Source: VBKO01 sp036393835 | Lineage (GTDB): Bacteria > Myxococcota > Myxococcia > Myxococcales > 40CM-4-68-19 | Reading direction: 5' to 3' | NCBI GenBank assembly: GCA_036393835.1 | Contig: DASWGI010000166.1 | Span: 1-40,038, forward strand | Length of the DNA stretch: 40,038 nt | Shown: positions 15,866 to 23,444 of the stretch, piece by piece | Position numbering within the stretch: the first letter of the stretch is position 1 | Layout of the letters: every line of letters begins with the position of its first letter | Notes under the pieces: generated by a model | Seen by the model: only the letters and a program-made list of their open reading frames with translations | Database searches by the model: none | What the model was told of the DNA's origin: nothing | Translations under genes and position numbers: made by a program

Positions 15866-16660
15866 GTGGACACCCGGGCGGAGCGCTTGGCCGCGATCGT
15901 GCTGCGCACGGTCGCCTACGGCGAGAGCGACGTCATCGCGCACCTCCTTGTCCGCGGGCGGGGCAGGGTGTCGGCCTTCGCGCGCGGCGCCCGGTCCAGC
16001 CGGCGGCGGTTCGGGGGCGCGCTCGAGCCGTTCCAGCTGGTCGAGGTGCTGCTCGCGGAACGCAGCGGGCAGGATCTGTGGATGCTGCGCGAGGCGGCGG
16101 TGGCCGAGGCGTACGCGGGTCTGCGCGAGGACCTGCACCGCATCGCGCACGCGGGTTACGCCGCCGAGCTGGCGCACGAGCTGTCGCGCCCGGCGGAGCC
16201 CGCCGACGAGCTGTTCGCGCTGCTCGCCGAATTCCTGCACCGGCTGGCCACCGGCCCCGCCACCAGCGCGCGCCTGCGCGCCCTGGAGCTGCGCGCGCTG
16301 TCCGCCGCGGGGCTATCGCCCGAGCTGTCCGCCTGCGCGCGGTGCGGCGCGGCGGTGCCGTGGGGCAAGGCGGCCTTCGACGCCGGCGCGGGCGGTCTCG
16401 CCTGCGGGCGGTGCGCGCATCCGGGCGCGCTGCTCCTCACGGCGGGAGCCCGCGCGGCGCTGGCCCAGCTGCAGCGCGCCGGGCTCTCCGCCGCCGACGC
16501 GCCCTTGTCCGCCGACGGCAGCGGCCGCCCGGCGGATCCGCGCGCCTTCGAGGACGCCTGCGGTCAGGCCGCCCGGCCGATGTCCGCTTTCCTGCTCCAC
16601 CACCTCGGGCGCACGCCGCGCAGCGCGGCCTTCGCGCAGCAGGTGGGAGCGCCGCCCTGA
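15866..16660 (+). CDS. recO: DNA repair protein RecO
   Basis: 264 residues. RecO binds single-stranded DNA and SSB and helps RecR load RecA in gap repair. The N-terminal OB fold is clear (AIVLRTVAYGESDVIAHLLV; GRVSAFARGARSSRRRFGGA; LEPFQLVEVLL), followed by the helical domain (LALLAEFLHRLA-like, RLRALELRALSAAGLSPELS) and a zinc finger with two CxxC pairs (CARCGAAVPWG and LACGRCA). Length is normal. The start is GTG with a -10 box 6 bases upstream, suggesting a leaderless transcript. Neighbours are not repair genes. The identification is secure. Confidence 0.95.
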   Translation: MDTRAERLAAIVLRTVAYGESDVIAHLLVRGRGRVSAFARGARSSRRRFGGALEPFQLVEVLLAERSGQDLWMLREAAVAEAYAGLREDLHRIAHAGYAAELAHELSRPAEPADELFALLAEFLHRLATGPATSARLRALELRALSAAGLSPELSACARCGAAVPWGKAAFDAGAGGLACGRCAHPGALLLTAGARAALAQLQRAGLSAADAPLSADGSGRPADPRAFEDACGQAARPMSAFLLHHLGRTPRSAAFAQQVGAPP

Positions 16661-16737
16661 AGCACCCACCTCCGTCCTCCGCGAGCCCCCCTCAAGCAGT
16701 CAGCGGGGGCGCCGATACCTGCCCTGGGAGGTCCGCC

Positions 16738-17874
16738 ATGGCCCGGGTCAGCAATGTCGTGCTGCTCAATCAGCACCCGGTCGAGCAGGCGCTGCTGCGC
16801 TATTTCCTCTCCAGCGAAGGGGTGGCGTCGAGCTCGCTCAGCCCGCGCGCCGGCCTGGACGCCCTCGCCGCGATGGCGCCGGACCTGGTGATCGCCGACG
16901 CGGCAGGGGCGCACGGCTGCGCCCAGTTGCGCCAGCGGCTCCCCGACGCGCGCATCGTCGCGCTCGCCGAGGCCGGCGACGTGGAAGGCGCCCACGCGGT
17001 GCTCCGCAGGCCGCTCGACTTCCACCGGCTGAACCGGGACCTGCGGCCGCTGCTCGAGGCGGGCGCCCAGGCGGCCTCGCAAGTCCGGCGGCGCGTCCTC
17101 TTGGTGGACGACGACACCGACGTGCTGGAGGTGACGCGCAAGGCGCTGGAGGCGGCGGGGTGCTCGGTCACCTGCATCGCCGATTCCAGCGAGGTGCTGC
17201 GCGCTCCGCCGGGCGACGGCTACGACCTGGTGCTGCTCGACCTGGTGATGCCCGACGTGGACGGTCTGCAGCTCTGCTACCTGCTCCGGCAGCACTACGG
17301 CGAGGACCTGCGCATCTGCATGATCACCGCCGCCAACGACCCGGAGGCGATCAAGCGCGCCGCGCAGGCCGGCGCCGACGGCTGGCTGACCAAGCCGATC
17401 CGCAGGGCGGAGCTGCTCGCCCTGGTCGGGCTGGGCGAGCGCGGCGGGCCGCAGGAAGACCGCGGGCCCATCGCCGTGCGGGCGCCGTTCACGCCGCAGC
17501 CGGGCAAGGCTCCGCGCCCGCCGCACGTGCTGGTGGTCGACGACGACCGCGACGTGCTCGAGTACTGCCGCGCCGTGCTGGCCGGGGCCGGCGCGGTGGT
17601 GGACGCCATCCAGGATCCCTGCTCGTTCCGCGAGGTGCTGCCCCCGGGCGGCTCGTACGATCTAGTCCTGATCGACATTTTCATGCCGGGGATGGACGGC
17701 ATCGAGCTGTTGCGGCGCTTCTCCGCGGACGTGCGCAACTGCGCGTCGAAGCTCTACGTGATCACCGCGGCCGACGACGAGGCGCTGCGCGCGCTGGCCC
17801 AGCGGAGCGGCGCCGACGGCTACCTCACCAAGCCGCTCAAGCAGAAGGCGCTGCTCGAGCTGCTGGCTGCCTAG
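16738..17874 (+). CDS. triple receiver-domain response regulator
   Basis: 378 residues: three consecutive receiver-type domains and no output domain. REC1 (about 5-108) is degenerate: its acidic pair is replaced by NQH and the conserved Lys by Arg91, though Asp54 remains. REC2 (118-232) is complete (LLVDDDTDV, Asp168 in LLDLVMPDVDG, Thr197, Lys219). REC3 (262-378) is complete (LVVDDDRDV, Asp313 in LIDIFMPGMDG, Thr343, Lys365). It would act as a phosphate acceptor and relay, or bind partners. The start ATG has GGGAGG 6 bases upstream. It is first of four same-strand genes spaced 16, -4 and 14 bases apart, so it is surely part of the phosphorelay operon. The REC linkers are Pro/Gly-rich. Confidence 0.93.
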   Translation: MARVSNVVLLNQHPVEQALLRYFLSSEGVASSSLSPRAGLDALAAMAPDLVIADAAGAHGCAQLRQRLPDARIVALAEAGDVEGAHAVLRRPLDFHRLNRDLRPLLEAGAQAASQVRRRVLLVDDDTDVLEVTRKALEAAGCSVTCIADSSEVLRAPPGDGYDLVLLDLVMPDVDGLQLCYLLRQHYGEDLRICMITAANDPEAIKRAAQAGADGWLTKPIRRAELLALVGLGERGGPQEDRGPIAVRAPFTPQPGKAPRPPHVLVVDDDRDVLEYCRAVLAGAGAVVDAIQDPCSFREVLPPGGSYDLVLIDIFMPGMDGIELLRRFSADVRNCASKLYVITAADDEALRALAQRSGADGYLTKPLKQKALLELLAA

Positions 17875-17890
17875 GGAAAGGCGGAGGACC

Positions 17891-18253
17891 ATGGCGCGCA
17901 TCCTGGTGGTCGACGACGATCCCGACATCCGGTTCGTCGCGCGGCTCGCCCTCAAGCGCGGCAAGCACGAGGTGACGGTGGCGGACTCCGGGCGAGCGGC
18001 GCTCGCGCACCTCGATTCCGGCGCCGCCTGCGATCTCATCCTCTGCGACCGGATGATGCCCGAGATGAGCGGGGTGGAGACGCTCGCGGAGGTGCGGCGC
18101 CGCCGCGCCGACGTGCCGTTCGTCTTCCTCACCGCCAAGGCGCAGAAGGAAGAGATCGAGGAGGGCCTGCGCCTGGGCGCGAGCCGCTACCTGACGAAGC
18201 CTTTCGAGCCCGCCGAGCTGCTCGGCGAGGTGAACGGCATCCTCGGTCAGTGA
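17891..18253 (+). CDS. single-domain response regulator
   Basis: 120 residues, one receiver domain only (CheY/Spo0F-like). Acidic pair in LVVDDDPDI, phospho-acceptor Asp53 in LILCDRMMPEMSGVETL, Thr81 in FLTAKAQ and Lys103 in YLTKPFEP: all active residues are present. GGAGG lies 3 bases before the ATG. The stop overlaps the kinase start as GTGA, so the kinase next door is its likely partner. With no output domain it may shuttle phosphate to the HPt protein at the end of the operon. Confidence 0.95.
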   Translation: MARILVVDDDPDIRFVARLALKRGKHEVTVADSGRAALAHLDSGAACDLILCDRMMPEMSGVETLAEVRRRRADVPFVFLTAKAQKEEIEEGLRLGASRYLTKPFEPAELLGEVNGILGQ

Positions 18254-19947
18254 GCGCGACCCGCCCCATCCCGCTGCCGGGGTCGCGGCCGGCGCCCGCC
18301 CCGCCCGCGCGCACCGTCGAGGAGCTGGAGGAGGAGCGCGAGCGCCTGGAGGCCACCGTGCGCGCCCTGCGCGGCGCGCTGCGCGTGGTCGAGAACGTCT
18401 CCAGCGCGTTCCAGCGCGAGCGCATCCTCGCCGCGGTGACCGACGCGCTCACCCGCAGCCTGGGCGCCGCGGCCGCGCGCGTCTGGCTGGTGGGGCCGGG
18501 CGACAGCTGCGGCTCCTGCGAGCTGGCCGACCGCTGCCACAACCGGAAGAGCTGCCTTCATCTCGTCGAGCACGGCGGGCTGGGTCCGCTCGACCGCGTC
18601 CTGCGGAGGGTGCCCATCGGCGACTTCTCGGTCGGCCGGGTGGCCGCGCAGGGCGGCATGATCACCTCCGACCGGCTCGAGGAGGAGCCCGGGCTGGCCG
18701 ACCCCGACTGGGCGCGGATCGAGCGGCTCAAGTCGTTCGCCGGATATCCGCTCCTCCACGAAGGCCGCCTGGTGGGCGTGGTGGCGATGTGGAGCCGCGA
18801 CCGGCTGCGCGACGAGGTGCTGGAGGCGCTGCGGATCCTCGCGCGCCACGCCGCCACCGCGATCGCCGGCGCGCAGCTCATCCAGGCCGTCCGCGCGGAG
18901 AGCGAGAAGTCGCAGGCGGCCACCCGGCAGATCGAGGCGCTGGTGCAGGCGTCGCGCAGCGGCATCCTGCTGGTCGACCGGCACTCGCGCGTCGCCTTCG
19001 TCAATTCGGCCTTCCGCCGGCTCTTCGGGCTGGACGATCACGAGCTGACCGGCTGGCCGGTGGCGGCGGTGGAAGCCTCGGTCAAGCCGGTGCTCGGCGA
19101 GCAGCTGCTGCGCGGCGAGGATCGCGAGCTGGAGGTGCAGCTCCCGGGAGAGCCCAAGCCGCGCGTCCTGCGCGCCTATTCGGCGCACGTGGCGGGGACC
19201 TCGGGGGAGCCGATCGGATGGATGGGCGTGTTCGACGACGTGACCCACGACCGCGAGGTGGACCGGATGAAGACCGAGTTCATCTCCACCGTCTCGCACG
19301 AGCTGCGCACGCCGCTGACCAGCATCAAGGCCTCGATGGCACTGTTGCTCGACGGCAACGCGGGCCTCGACGAGGAGACCTCCGAGCTGATGCAGGTGTC
19401 GAAGCGCAACGCGGACCGGCTGGTCCGGCTGGTGAACGACATCCTCGACGTGAGCAAGATCGAGGCGGGGCGGTTGCAGCTCGACTTGCAGGACCGCGAG
19501 GTCGCGCCGCTCTGCGCCGAGGCGGTCGCCGGCATCGACGGGTTCGCCCAGAAGGTCGGCGTCGCGGTGCGCTCGCGCATGGCGCCCGGGCTCCCGAGCG
19601 TGCGCGCCGACTGGGACCGGGTGGTGCAGGTGCTGACCAACCTGCTCTCCAATGCGCTCAAGTTCTCGCCTCGCGGCAGCGAGGTCGACCTGGTGGTCTC
19701 GCCTCGCGAGGGCGGCGTCCTGTTCTGCGTGCGCGACCGTGGCCCGGGCATCCCGCGCGAGTTTCGCGAGAAGCTGTTCACCAGGTTCGCCCAGTCCGAC
19801 CGCGCCAAGCGGGAGCAGGAAGGGACGGGGCTGGGCCTCGCCATCTGCCGCGCGCTGGTCCTGGCGCACGGCGGCGAGATCTGGGTGGAGAGCGAGCCCG
19901 GGCAGGGCGCGTCCTTTTTCTTCACGCTCCCGGCTGCCTCCGGGTAG
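18250..19947 (+). CDS. GAF-PAS hybrid sensor histidine kinase with a four-cysteine GAF insert
   Basis: 565 residues, no membrane helix, so a cytoplasmic sensor. Order: an N-terminal coiled coil (23-50), a GAF domain (about 50-215), a PAS domain (about 225-335; GILLVDRHSRVAFVNSAFRR), HisKA with His350 in FISTVSHELRTPLTS, and HATPase_c with the N box NLLSNALKF, G1 DRGPGIP and G2 GTGLGLAI. All catalytic elements are intact. The GAF domain carries C87xxC90xxxxxC96xxxxxC102 followed by LHLVEH, a pattern that could bind a metal or Fe-S cluster and sense redox or oxygen. GTG start overlapping the preceding receiver gene by 4 bases. The likely targets are the receivers in the same operon and, through them, the HPt protein. 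Confidence 0.95.
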   Translation: MSATRPIPLPGSRPAPAPPARTVEELEEERERLEATVRALRGALRVVENVSSAFQRERILAAVTDALTRSLGAAAARVWLVGPGDSCGSCELADRCHNRKSCLHLVEHGGLGPLDRVLRRVPIGDFSVGRVAAQGGMITSDRLEEEPGLADPDWARIERLKSFAGYPLLHEGRLVGVVAMWSRDRLRDEVLEALRILARHAATAIAGAQLIQAVRAESEKSQAATRQIEALVQASRSGILLVDRHSRVAFVNSAFRRLFGLDDHELTGWPVAAVEASVKPVLGEQLLRGEDRELEVQLPGEPKPRVLRAYSAHVAGTSGEPIGWMGVFDDVTHDREVDRMKTEFISTVSHELRTPLTSIKASMALLLDGNAGLDEETSELMQVSKRNADRLVRLVNDILDVSKIEAGRLQLDLQDREVAPLCAEAVAGIDGFAQKVGVAVRSRMAPGLPSVRADWDRVVQVLTNLLSNALKFSPRGSEVDLVVSPREGGVLFCVRDRGPGIPREFREKLFTRFAQSDRAKREQEGTGLGLAICRALVLAHGGEIWVESEPGQGASFFFTLPAASG

Positions 19948-19961
19948 CCTTGAGATCTCCC

Positions 19962-20861
19962 ATGGCCCGCGAAGAACAAGGCGCCCCGCCGGCGGCCGAG
20001 GAACCGGTCGACCGCGAGCTGCTCGAGCACTATCTGGCCGGCGCGGGCGAGAAGCTCGCGGCCCTCGACGCGGCGCTGGCCTCGGCAAGGACCGGCGACG
20101 CCGGCGCCCGCGAGGGGCTGCGCCGGGCGCTGCACAAGCTGGCCGGCAGCGCCGGCACGTACGGATTCACCGAGCTGGGCACGCAGGCCCGGGACCTGGA
20201 AAAGCGCGTCCAGTCGGCGGACGAGCCGCTCGCCGAGGACCTCCTGCTGGACGCGGTCGCCTTCCGCCGCGAGCTGGAGGACACCTTCGAGGAGGCGCGG
20301 GCGAGGCTCGCGGGCGGACCGCCGCCGGCGCTCTCGGCGGTCCGGCAGAAGCTGGTGGTCGCGGTGATCGGCGGAGGGCTCGAGGACCCGGTCGGCGAGG
20401 AGCAGGCGCACGCGGTCGGAGCCGCCCTGGCCCGCGCCGGCACGCACCTCGTCTGCGGCGGCCTCGGCGGCTGCATGGCGGCGGCGGCGCGCGGCTACCG
20501 CGAGAGCAGCGGCGAAGGGATCGTCCTCGGCATCCTGCCCGGCGCGTGGCGCCACGAGGCGAATCCCTGGATCGACCTGCCCATCCCCACCGGGGTGGGC
20601 GACGCCCAGTCGGCCCTGGTGGCCATGGCGGTCGACGGCGCCATCGTGGTGGGGGGCGGCGGCGGCACGCTCAGCGAGATCGGCCTGCTGCTCCGGGACG
20701 GCAAGCCCGTGGTGGCCCTCCCGCACACCGGCGGCGCCGCCGAGATGGTCGGCGGCCGCAAGCTCTACAAGCACGAAGTGATGGCCGCATCTTCCCCCGC
20801 CGACGCCGTCACGAAACTCCTCCGCGCGTTGTCGGAACGGCCGAACCTGGCCAAACGGTAG
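19962..20861 (+). CDS. HPt phosphotransfer domain fused to a SLOG/TIGR00725-type domain
   Basis: 299 residues. Residues about 15-115 are a histidine phosphotransfer domain: ELLEHYLAGAGEKLAALDAA, then the phospho-accepting His58 in RRALHKLAGSAGTYGF. Residues about 129-290 match the TIGR00725 branch of the SLOG (LOG/DprA-like Rossmann) superfamily: LVVAVIGGG, CGGLGGCMAAAARG, GILPGAWRHEANPWIDLPIP, then VVGGGGGTLSEIGLLLRDGK (229-248). Enzymatic SLOG relatives bind or cleave nucleotides; the TIGR00725 group has no firm function, and the LOG catalytic PGGxGTxxE is represented here by GGGGGTLSE. A phosphorelay domain driving such a domain is, to my knowledge, not described. It lies 14 bases after the kinase gene, last in the operon. 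Both domain calls are strong; the joint function is inference. Confidence 0.92.
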   Translation: MAREEQGAPPAAEEPVDRELLEHYLAGAGEKLAALDAALASARTGDAGAREGLRRALHKLAGSAGTYGFTELGTQARDLEKRVQSADEPLAEDLLLDAVAFRRELEDTFEEARARLAGGPPPALSAVRQKLVVAVIGGGLEDPVGEEQAHAVGAALARAGTHLVCGGLGGCMAAAARGYRESSGEGIVLGILPGAWRHEANPWIDLPIPTGVGDAQSALVAMAVDGAIVVGGGGGTLSEIGLLLRDGKPVVALPHTGGAAEMVGGRKLYKHEVMAASSPADAVTKLLRALSERPNLAKR

Positions 20862-20874
20862 CGCCCGAAAGATC

Positions 20875-20948
20875 AACGCGGAGGCGCGGAGACGCGGAGT
20901 TTTGGGCTTGCAAACCCCGAATCCTCCGCGCCTCAGCGCCTCCGCGTT
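20875..20948 (+). repeat. long-arm GC palindrome E3 between convergent genes
   Basis: Left arm AACGCGGAGGCGCGGAGACG (to 20899) pairs with the right arm at 20924-20948 (CTCCGCGCCTCAGCGCCTCC...), about 25 paired bases around a 24-base loop. It is element E1 with arms exchanged, that is, inverted. It sits between the HPt-SLOG gene (plus) and thiE (minus), the right place for a two-way terminator. Confidence 0.75.
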
Positions 20949-20979
20949 CTGCTGTTTGAACCGGAACGGCTGAAACCTG

Positions 20980-21585
20980 TCAGCCGGAGATGGCTTTCCA
21001 CATTTCCAGGGCGGCAGCGGCGGGGTTCTCGGCCCCGAGGATGTTGCGGATGCAGGCCACGCCGTAGGCGCCGGCGTTGAGGGCGCGCTTCGCGCGAGCC
21101 GGGGTCACGCCGCCGATGGCGAAGACGGGCAAGGAGGCCGCCTGGGTCGCTTCGTGGAGCGCGGTCATCCCCTGCGCCTTCTTGCCCGGCGTCTCCCACA
21201 CCGGGCCGAACACCGCGAAGTCCGCGCCCTCCTGCGCCGCGCGCGCCACTTCCTCCTTCGAGTGGCAGCTCCGTCCGATGAGCGCGCCGGGGCCGAGGTG
21301 GCGCCGGGCGTCGCCGGCGGGCGGACCGTCCGCGGGCAGGTGGACGCCGTCCGCGCGCGCCGCCTTCACCACCTCGAGCCGGCTGTTCACCAGGAGCGGC
21401 GCCTTCGCGGACCGGCACAGCGGCAGCAGCGTGCGCGCGAGCTCGAGCAGCTCCGCGGGCGAGAGATCCTTTTCGCGCAGCTGCACCGCGGCCGTCCCGA
21501 TGGGCAGGACGGAGAGCGCGGCCGCGACCGCGCCGGGCAGATCGGAGATCGCGCGGCGGTCAGTGACCAGGTAGATGCGGACCAA
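20980..21585 (-). CDS. thiE: thiamine-phosphate synthase
   Basis: 201 residues, TIM barrel. Joins hydroxymethylpyrimidine pyrophosphate to thiazole phosphate to give thiamine phosphate. Family features: IYLVTDRR at the N-terminus, VQLREKDLSPAEL (pyrophosphate and pyrimidine contacts), LLVNSRLEVVKAARADGVHL, LIGRSCHSKEEV, DFAVFGPVWETPGKK and VFAIGGVTPA. The TTG start lies 13 bases after the thiG stop with no better ATG; its ribosome site is weak, so translation probably depends on coupling to thiG. It is the last gene of thiS-thiG-thiE. TenI-type homologues can lack synthase activity, but the substrate-binding residues look kept here. Confidence 0.92.
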   Translation of the reverse strand: MVRIYLVTDRRAISDLPGAVAAALSVLPIGTAAVQLREKDLSPAELLELARTLLPLCRSAKAPLLVNSRLEVVKAARADGVHLPADGPPAGDARRHLGPGALIGRSCHSKEEVARAAQEGADFAVFGPVWETPGKKAQGMTALHEATQAASLPVFAIGGVTPARAKRALNAGAYGVACIRNILGAENPAAAALEMWKAISG

Positions 21586-21598
21586 TCACGTCCGCATA

Positions 21599-22375
21599 TC
21601 AGATCAGGCCGGCCAGGGGGCTCGAGGCGCTGCCGTAAAGCTTCCGCGGTATACGGCCGGCACGGTACGCAAGCCGTCCTGCCTCGGTGGCGAGCTTCAT
21701 CGCCGTCGCCATCGCGACCGGATCCTGCGCGCCGCTGATCGCCGTGTTCACCAGCAGGCCCGCCACGCCCAGCTCCATGCAGATCGCGCAGTCGCTCGCC
21801 GTGCCCACGCCGGCGTCCACGATCACCGGCACCTTCGCCTGCTCGAGGATCATCTGCAAGCTGTACGGGTTCCGCAGCCCGAGGCCGCTGCCGATCGGCG
21901 CGCCCAGCGGCATCACCGCGGCGCAGCCGGCGTCCTCCAACTTGCGGCAGAGGACCGGGTCGTCGCTGCAGTAGGGCAGCACGGTGAATCCTTCGGCGAT
22001 GAGCATCTTCGCCGCGCGAAGCGTCTCCTCGCCGTCGGGGAGGAGCGTCTTCTGGTCGCTCAGCACCTCGAGCTTGACCAGCGGCCTGGGCCCGCCGATC
22101 TCCAGCTCTCGGGCGAGCCGCAGCGTGCGCACGGCGTCGTCCGCAGTAAAGCATCCGGCGGTGTTGGGGAGCAGCACGCACTCGTTGGGGATCCAGTGGA
22201 GGAGCGACTTGTCGCCGCGCGCCGAGAGATCCAGCCGGCGGACGGCGACGGTGACCATCTGCGCCCCGGAGGCGAGGATGGCTTTCTGCATGGTGGGGAA
22301 GTCCTTGTACTTGCCGGTCCCCACCACCAGGCGCGAGCGGAACCGGTGCTCGCCCAGCGAGAGCTCGTCGGACAT
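21599..22375 (-). CDS. thiG: thiazole synthase
   Basis: 258 residues, TIM barrel; condenses deoxyxylulose phosphate, dehydroglycine (or glycine imine) and ThiS-thiocarboxylate to the thiamine thiazole. Diagnostic segments are SRLVVGTGKY, the Schiff-base Lys in RPLVKLEVLSD, LPYCSDDPVLCRKLEDAGCA, MPLGAPIGSGLGLRNP, IVDAGVGTASD and GLLVNTAIS. The usual VTVAVRR is also present. Length is normal. GGAGG lies inside the end of thiS, 8 bases before this ATG, and the two genes are 4 bases apart. The glycine-oxidising partner (ThiO or ThiH) is not in the window. Confidence 0.96.
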   Translation of the reverse strand: MSDELSLGEHRFRSRLVVGTGKYKDFPTMQKAILASGAQMVTVAVRRLDLSARGDKSLLHWIPNECVLLPNTAGCFTADDAVRTLRLARELEIGGPRPLVKLEVLSDQKTLLPDGEETLRAAKMLIAEGFTVLPYCSDDPVLCRKLEDAGCAAVMPLGAPIGSGLGLRNPYSLQMILEQAKVPVIVDAGVGTASDCAICMELGVAGLLVNTAISGAQDPVAMATAMKLATEAGRLAYRAGRIPRKLYGSASSPLAGLI

Positions 22376-22379
22376 GGCG

Positions 22380-22580
22380 CTATCCTCCGCCCACGAAAGT
22401 GACGATCTCCAGCACGTCCCCCCGCGCGAGCTTCTCCTCCCCGTGCCGCGCGCGCTTCACCACCGCCCCGTTGCGCTCCACCGCGACCCGTTCGGCGCGC
22501 ACGCCCAGGTGGCGCAGCAGGCCGGCGACGGTGAGCCCGTCGGGCAGCTCGGTGCGCTCTCCGTTGACGGTGGCCTGCAT
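22380..22580 (-). CDS. thiS: sulfur carrier protein ThiS
   Basis: 66 residues, beta-grasp fold. Ends in FVGGG, giving the C-terminal Gly-Gly that is adenylated and thiocarboxylated to deliver sulfur to ThiG. MQATVNGERTELPDGLTVAG at the start and LARGDVLEIVTFVGGG at the end are typical. It heads the thiSGE operon. Its promoter places the -10 box 6 bases before the ATG, so the operon mRNA is probably leaderless; there is no room for a TPP riboswitch between promoter and start. The ThiF-type adenylating enzyme is not nearby. Confidence 0.93.
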   Translation of the reverse strand: MQATVNGERTELPDGLTVAGLLRHLGVRAERVAVERNGAVVKRARHGEEKLARGDVLEIVTFVGGG

Positions 22581-22586
22581 GCGGGC

Positions 22587-22615
22587 TGAATAGGCGGGCC
22601 GCCTCCCTGGGTCAA
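22587..22615 (-). promoter_or_regulatory. thiS promoter, leaderless layout
   Basis: On the minus strand TTGACC (22615-22610), a 17-base spacer and TATTCA (22592-22587) lead directly to the ATG at 22580, 6 bases past the -10 box. Both boxes and the spacing are good for a housekeeping sigma factor. Transcription should start at about the A of the start codon. Confidence 0.65.
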
Positions 22616-22719
22616 GGCGCGACTATCGGCGCGGGTTCCGGTCGGGCGCACCGGGTGTGCCTTGTGCGTCTGCCGGGGCGGTGCAAGACTCGGCTTTTCC
22701 GACCCACGCGAGGGCCTGC

Positions 22720-23403
22720 TTGGACATCGCCCACCTGCTCCGCCAGGTCTCGATCTTCCGCGAGCTGCCGGCGGAGGTGCTCGCCGACCTCGCGGCTCGC
22801 GTCCGCCCCCGCTCGGCCGACGCGGGATCGGTGATCGTCAGCGCCGAGGAGCCGGGCGATTCGCTGTTCGTCATCGCCCGCGGGAAGGTCAAGGTGGTGC
22901 TCTACGGCGAGACCGGCCGGGAGATCATCTTGAGCATGCTGCACGCCGGCGATTTCTTCGGCGAGATGTCGCTGCTCGACCGGCAGCCCCGCTCGGCCAA
23001 CGTGGTCGCGGTGGAGGACGCCGATCTCCTCTCGCTCGACCACGAGGCGTTCCGGACCCACCTCGCGACCCATCCGTCCAGCGCGCTGGCGGTGCTGGCG
23101 GAGATGTCGCGCCGGCTCCGCCACGCCGACGAGGTGATCGGCAACCTCGCGCTGCTCGACGTCTACGCGCGGGTGGCGCGGACCATCCGCGAGCTGGCGC
23201 AGAAGCAGGGCGAGCCGGCGGACGGCGGCCTGCTCATCCGCGAGCGGCCGACGCAGCAGGAGATCGCCGGCCTGATCGGCACCTCCCGCGAGACGGTGTC
23301 GCGGGCCCTGAACGACTTCACCCGCCGGGGCCTCCTGCAGATGCAGGGCAAGCAGATCCTGGTGCGCTGGGATTTCCTGCGGAAGGTCGACGACGCCGCC
23401 TAG
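22720..23403 (+). CDS. Crp/Fnr-family transcriptional regulator
   Basis: 227 residues. An N-terminal cyclic-nucleotide-type sensor domain (about 8-120) with GDFFGEMSLLDRQPRSANVV, the segment that in CRP contacts cAMP phosphate and ribose (GE and RSA are kept), so a cyclic nucleotide ligand is plausible. A dimer helix follows, then a winged helix with recognition motif RPTQQEIAGLIGTSRETVSR. No Fnr-type cysteine cluster is seen. TTG at 22720 with GAGGG 5 bases upstream is preferred over a longer frame from 22657. It is divergent from thiS across about 140 bases, but no CRP-like operator was recognised there. Targets are unknown. Confidence 0.9.
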   Translation: MDIAHLLRQVSIFRELPAEVLADLAARVRPRSADAGSVIVSAEEPGDSLFVIARGKVKVVLYGETGREIILSMLHAGDFFGEMSLLDRQPRSANVVAVEDADLLSLDHEAFRTHLATHPSSALAVLAEMSRRLRHADEVIGNLALLDVYARVARTIRELAQKQGEPADGGLLIRERPTQQEIAGLIGTSRETVSRALNDFTRRGLLQMQGKQILVRWDFLRKVDDAA

Positions 23404-23429
23404 GTGGACCGGCCCGCGCGCGAGGGCCC

Positions 23430-23438
23430 TGCTAGAAT
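23430..23438 (+). promoter_or_regulatory. extended -10 promoter for queD, leaderless layout
   Basis: TGCTAGAAT combines an extended TGn with a good -10 hexamer (23433-23438). The GTG of queD follows after 6 bases with no ribosome site. No -35 match is needed for an extended -10 promoter, and none is seen. Confidence 0.5.
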
Positions 23439-23444
23439 GCGCCC

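Noticed and set aside
22581..22719. TPP riboswitch upstream of thiS
   Set aside because: The thiS promoter's -10 box is 6 bases from the ATG, leaving no space for an aptamer, and no CTGAGA-type core is present.
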